Origin: a virus
Length of the DNA: 64,000 nt
Strand: one strand, 5' to 3'
IMG/VR virus record: IMGVR_UViG_3300032289_001637
Span: 30,159 to 94,158 of that record
A program made the position numbers and the translations under genes. The notes under the pieces are model-generated. The model was not told the DNA's origin. It saw only the letters and a list, made by a program, of their open reading frames with translations, and did not search any database. Each line of letters begins with the position of its first letter. Position 1 is the first letter of the stretch. Below, in pieces: positions 63,323 through 64,000 of this stretch.

Positions 63323-63364
63323 GAGCCTAGCAAATAATCCCGCAAGGGTGAGCCTAGCAAATAA
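63323..63364 (+). repeat. 15-bp direct repeat in 5' leader
   Basis: GAGCCTAGCAAATAA occurs at 63323-63337 and 63350-63364, separated by a small CCC-GCAA-GGG hairpin. It lies in the leader of the 49-aa gene and may be a control element. Confidence 0.75.
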
Positions 63365-63393
63365 GTCTTAACACAAACGAAAGGGAAACCGAA

Positions 63394-63543
63394 ATGGCTT
63401 TCACTAAAATCAAAAATGCAAGACTGCTACTAGATGCAGTAAAGGGTTTGGAATACTATGAAAAGCAGTATCCACTAAACGAGTTAATGATTGCTTACTA
63501 CAAAAAGCAGGTTGAGGAATTAACTAAACGAGTCTACGGTTAA
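63394..63543 (+). CDS. Small basic protein (49 aa)
   Basis: A 49-aa helical, basic protein (FTKIKNARLLLDAVKGL, ending KKQVEELTKRVYG). AAAGGGAAACCGAA gives a fair ribosome site. It is the first gene transcribed right of the origin. No family recognised; small basic early proteins often bind host enzymes or DNA. Confidence 0.65.
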   Translation: MAFTKIKNARLLLDAVKGLEYYEKQYPLNELMIAYYKKQVEELTKRVYG

Positions 63544-63546
63544 AAA

Positions 63547-63569
63547 CTGTCAGACCCTTATGCTAAGAT
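63547..63569 (+). promoter_or_regulatory. Promoter-like element, rightward copy 2
   Basis: CTGTCA, 11 bases (GACCCTTATGC), TAAGAT. Precedes the 68-aa gene by about 35 bases. Confidence 0.7.
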
Positions 63570-63603
63570 AAAACTACTAAACAAAAAAAGAAAGAGGTCA
63601 CAA

Positions 63604-63810
63604 ATGACTTACTCAGATGTAATGGAATTAGTAACTACCCCAATGGGTAACACATTCTACAACACCATTCGCTACTATGACGAATGTGAGATTTGCCAAT
63701 CTGCTATGGCTAAAGGTGAGATGCCTTTCATCTCTCACGAGAATTGCTTATACAAGGGCAAGCGTATCGGACACTCATTTGGTCATTGTACCGCTGGGAG
63801 TTGCTACTAA
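63604..63810 (+). CDS. Small Cys/His-rich protein (68 aa)
   Basis: A 68-aa protein with CEICQSAM (C-x2-C) in the middle, ISHENCLYKG, and a C-terminal HSFGHCTAGSCY. Enough Cys/His for one or two zinc sites. AAAGAGGTCACAA before the ATG. Stop overlaps the next start (TAATG), so the two are coupled. Function unknown. Confidence 0.65.
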   Translation: MTYSDVMELVTTPMGNTFYNTIRYYDECEICQSAMAKGEMPFISHENCLYKGKRIGHSFGHCTAGSCY

Positions 63811-63941
63811 TGAACATTTGCCAAAACTGTGATGAATGGTCAGAATGGAAATCCTGCCCTGCCTGTGATGAATCTATCTGTGGCTATTGTGTCTACTATG
63901 TAGAGCAAGACCTAGCCAACTGTGACCGATACGGTCACTAA
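63810..63941 (+). CDS. Small zinc-finger protein (43 aa)
   Basis: A 43-aa protein with three C-x2-C pairs (ICQNCDE, SCPACDE, ICGYCVY). Start ATG at 63810 overlaps the previous stop and has GGGAG upstream; a longer frame from 63744 is open but unlikely. Resembles a zinc ribbon or B-box-like small protein. Function unknown. Confidence 0.65.
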   Translation: MNICQNCDEWSEWKSCPACDESICGYCVYYVEQDLANCDRYGH

Positions 63942-63944
63942 AAA

Positions 63945-63967
63945 CTGTCAGACCTCTATGGTAAGAT
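63945..63967 (+). promoter_or_regulatory. Promoter-like element, rightward copy 3
   Basis: CTGTCA, 11 bases (GACCTCTATGG), TAAGAT, followed by AAACAAACAAACGAAAGG, the same leader as the other copies. Should drive a gene beyond the window edge. Confidence 0.7.
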
Positions 63968-64000
63968 AAAACTAATAAACAAACAAACGAAAGGTTGCCA

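Larger units (their letters stand above)
62983..63393. other. Divergent control and probable replication origin region
   Basis: Non-coding, between leftward and rightward genes. It holds three DnaA-box-like 9-mers: TTATCCACA at 63094-63102, TTTTCCACA at 63122-63130, TTATCCACA at 63133-63141. AT-rich DNA follows with the direct repeat TGTATAAGTTGTG at 63179-63191 and 63212-63224, and TTGTTCAT twice. Promoter-like elements face outward at both ends. This layout fits an origin using host DnaA. Confidence 0.65.

Overview
This window looks like about 64 kb of a large, AT-rich (roughly one third G+C by eye) tailed phage with a long non-contractile (siphovirus-type) tail. An actinobacterial host is the best guess, by inference. 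The + strand protein at 58281 resembles a small Cys/His protein family I know from Actinobacteria and their phages. Several genes have a TATAAT box only 6-8 bases before the start codon and no Shine-Dalgarno, which fits leaderless mRNAs, and several small proteins resemble ones I remember from actinophages. The low G+C points to a low-GC, perhaps aquatic, actinobacterium, but that is unproven. I saw no integrase, no large terminase and no tRNA; the genome continues past both edges.

Nearly everything from 1 to 62982 is read leftward on the minus strand. In transcription order: (i) a cluster of small Cys-rich and membrane proteins (62982-62470); (ii) a 707-bp gap with almost no coding potential; (iii) a tail-fibre and adhesin block (61762-46769) with repeat arrays, a Mtd-like N-terminus and fibronectin-III modules; (iv) a lysis/envelope group (46704-44788: holin-like protein, glycosyltransferase, degenerate amidase-like protein); (v) a B12-dependent class II ribonucleotide reductase and a LamG-like tail protein; (vi) head and tail morphogenesis (38899-12474: portal, protease-scaffold, major capsid, connectors, tail terminator, major tail protein, frameshifted tail chaperones, a 3243-aa tape measure and baseplate/minor tail proteins); (vii) replication and recombination (12464-1: DnaB helicase, DnaG-like primase, gp32-like SSB, DnaE-type polymerase, MazG-like hydrolase, RecA, two resolvase-like nucleases, Cas4-like exonuclease, and an HTH protein running off the left edge).

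Transcription diverges at about 63.0-63.4 kb. That gap has two TTATCCACA DnaA boxes and one TTTTCCACA, AT-rich 13-bp direct repeats, and oppositely oriented copies of a promoter-like element (TTGTCA-N11-TAAGAT); I propose it as a replication origin and early control region. Rightward from there is a run of tiny Cys-rich genes, with further copies of the element before gene units. Two small + strand genes (44565, 58281) sit inside the leftward block like morons.

The most notable items are: a kinase-like domain embedded in the tape measure protein between repeated TPGEFVVNK-type linkers; a clear -1 frameshift cassette (CCCAAAC plus stem-loop) in the tail chaperones; the DnaA-box origin with its promoter-element family; probable leaderless promoters; and two adjacent fibre genes sharing 30-bp repeat arrays.
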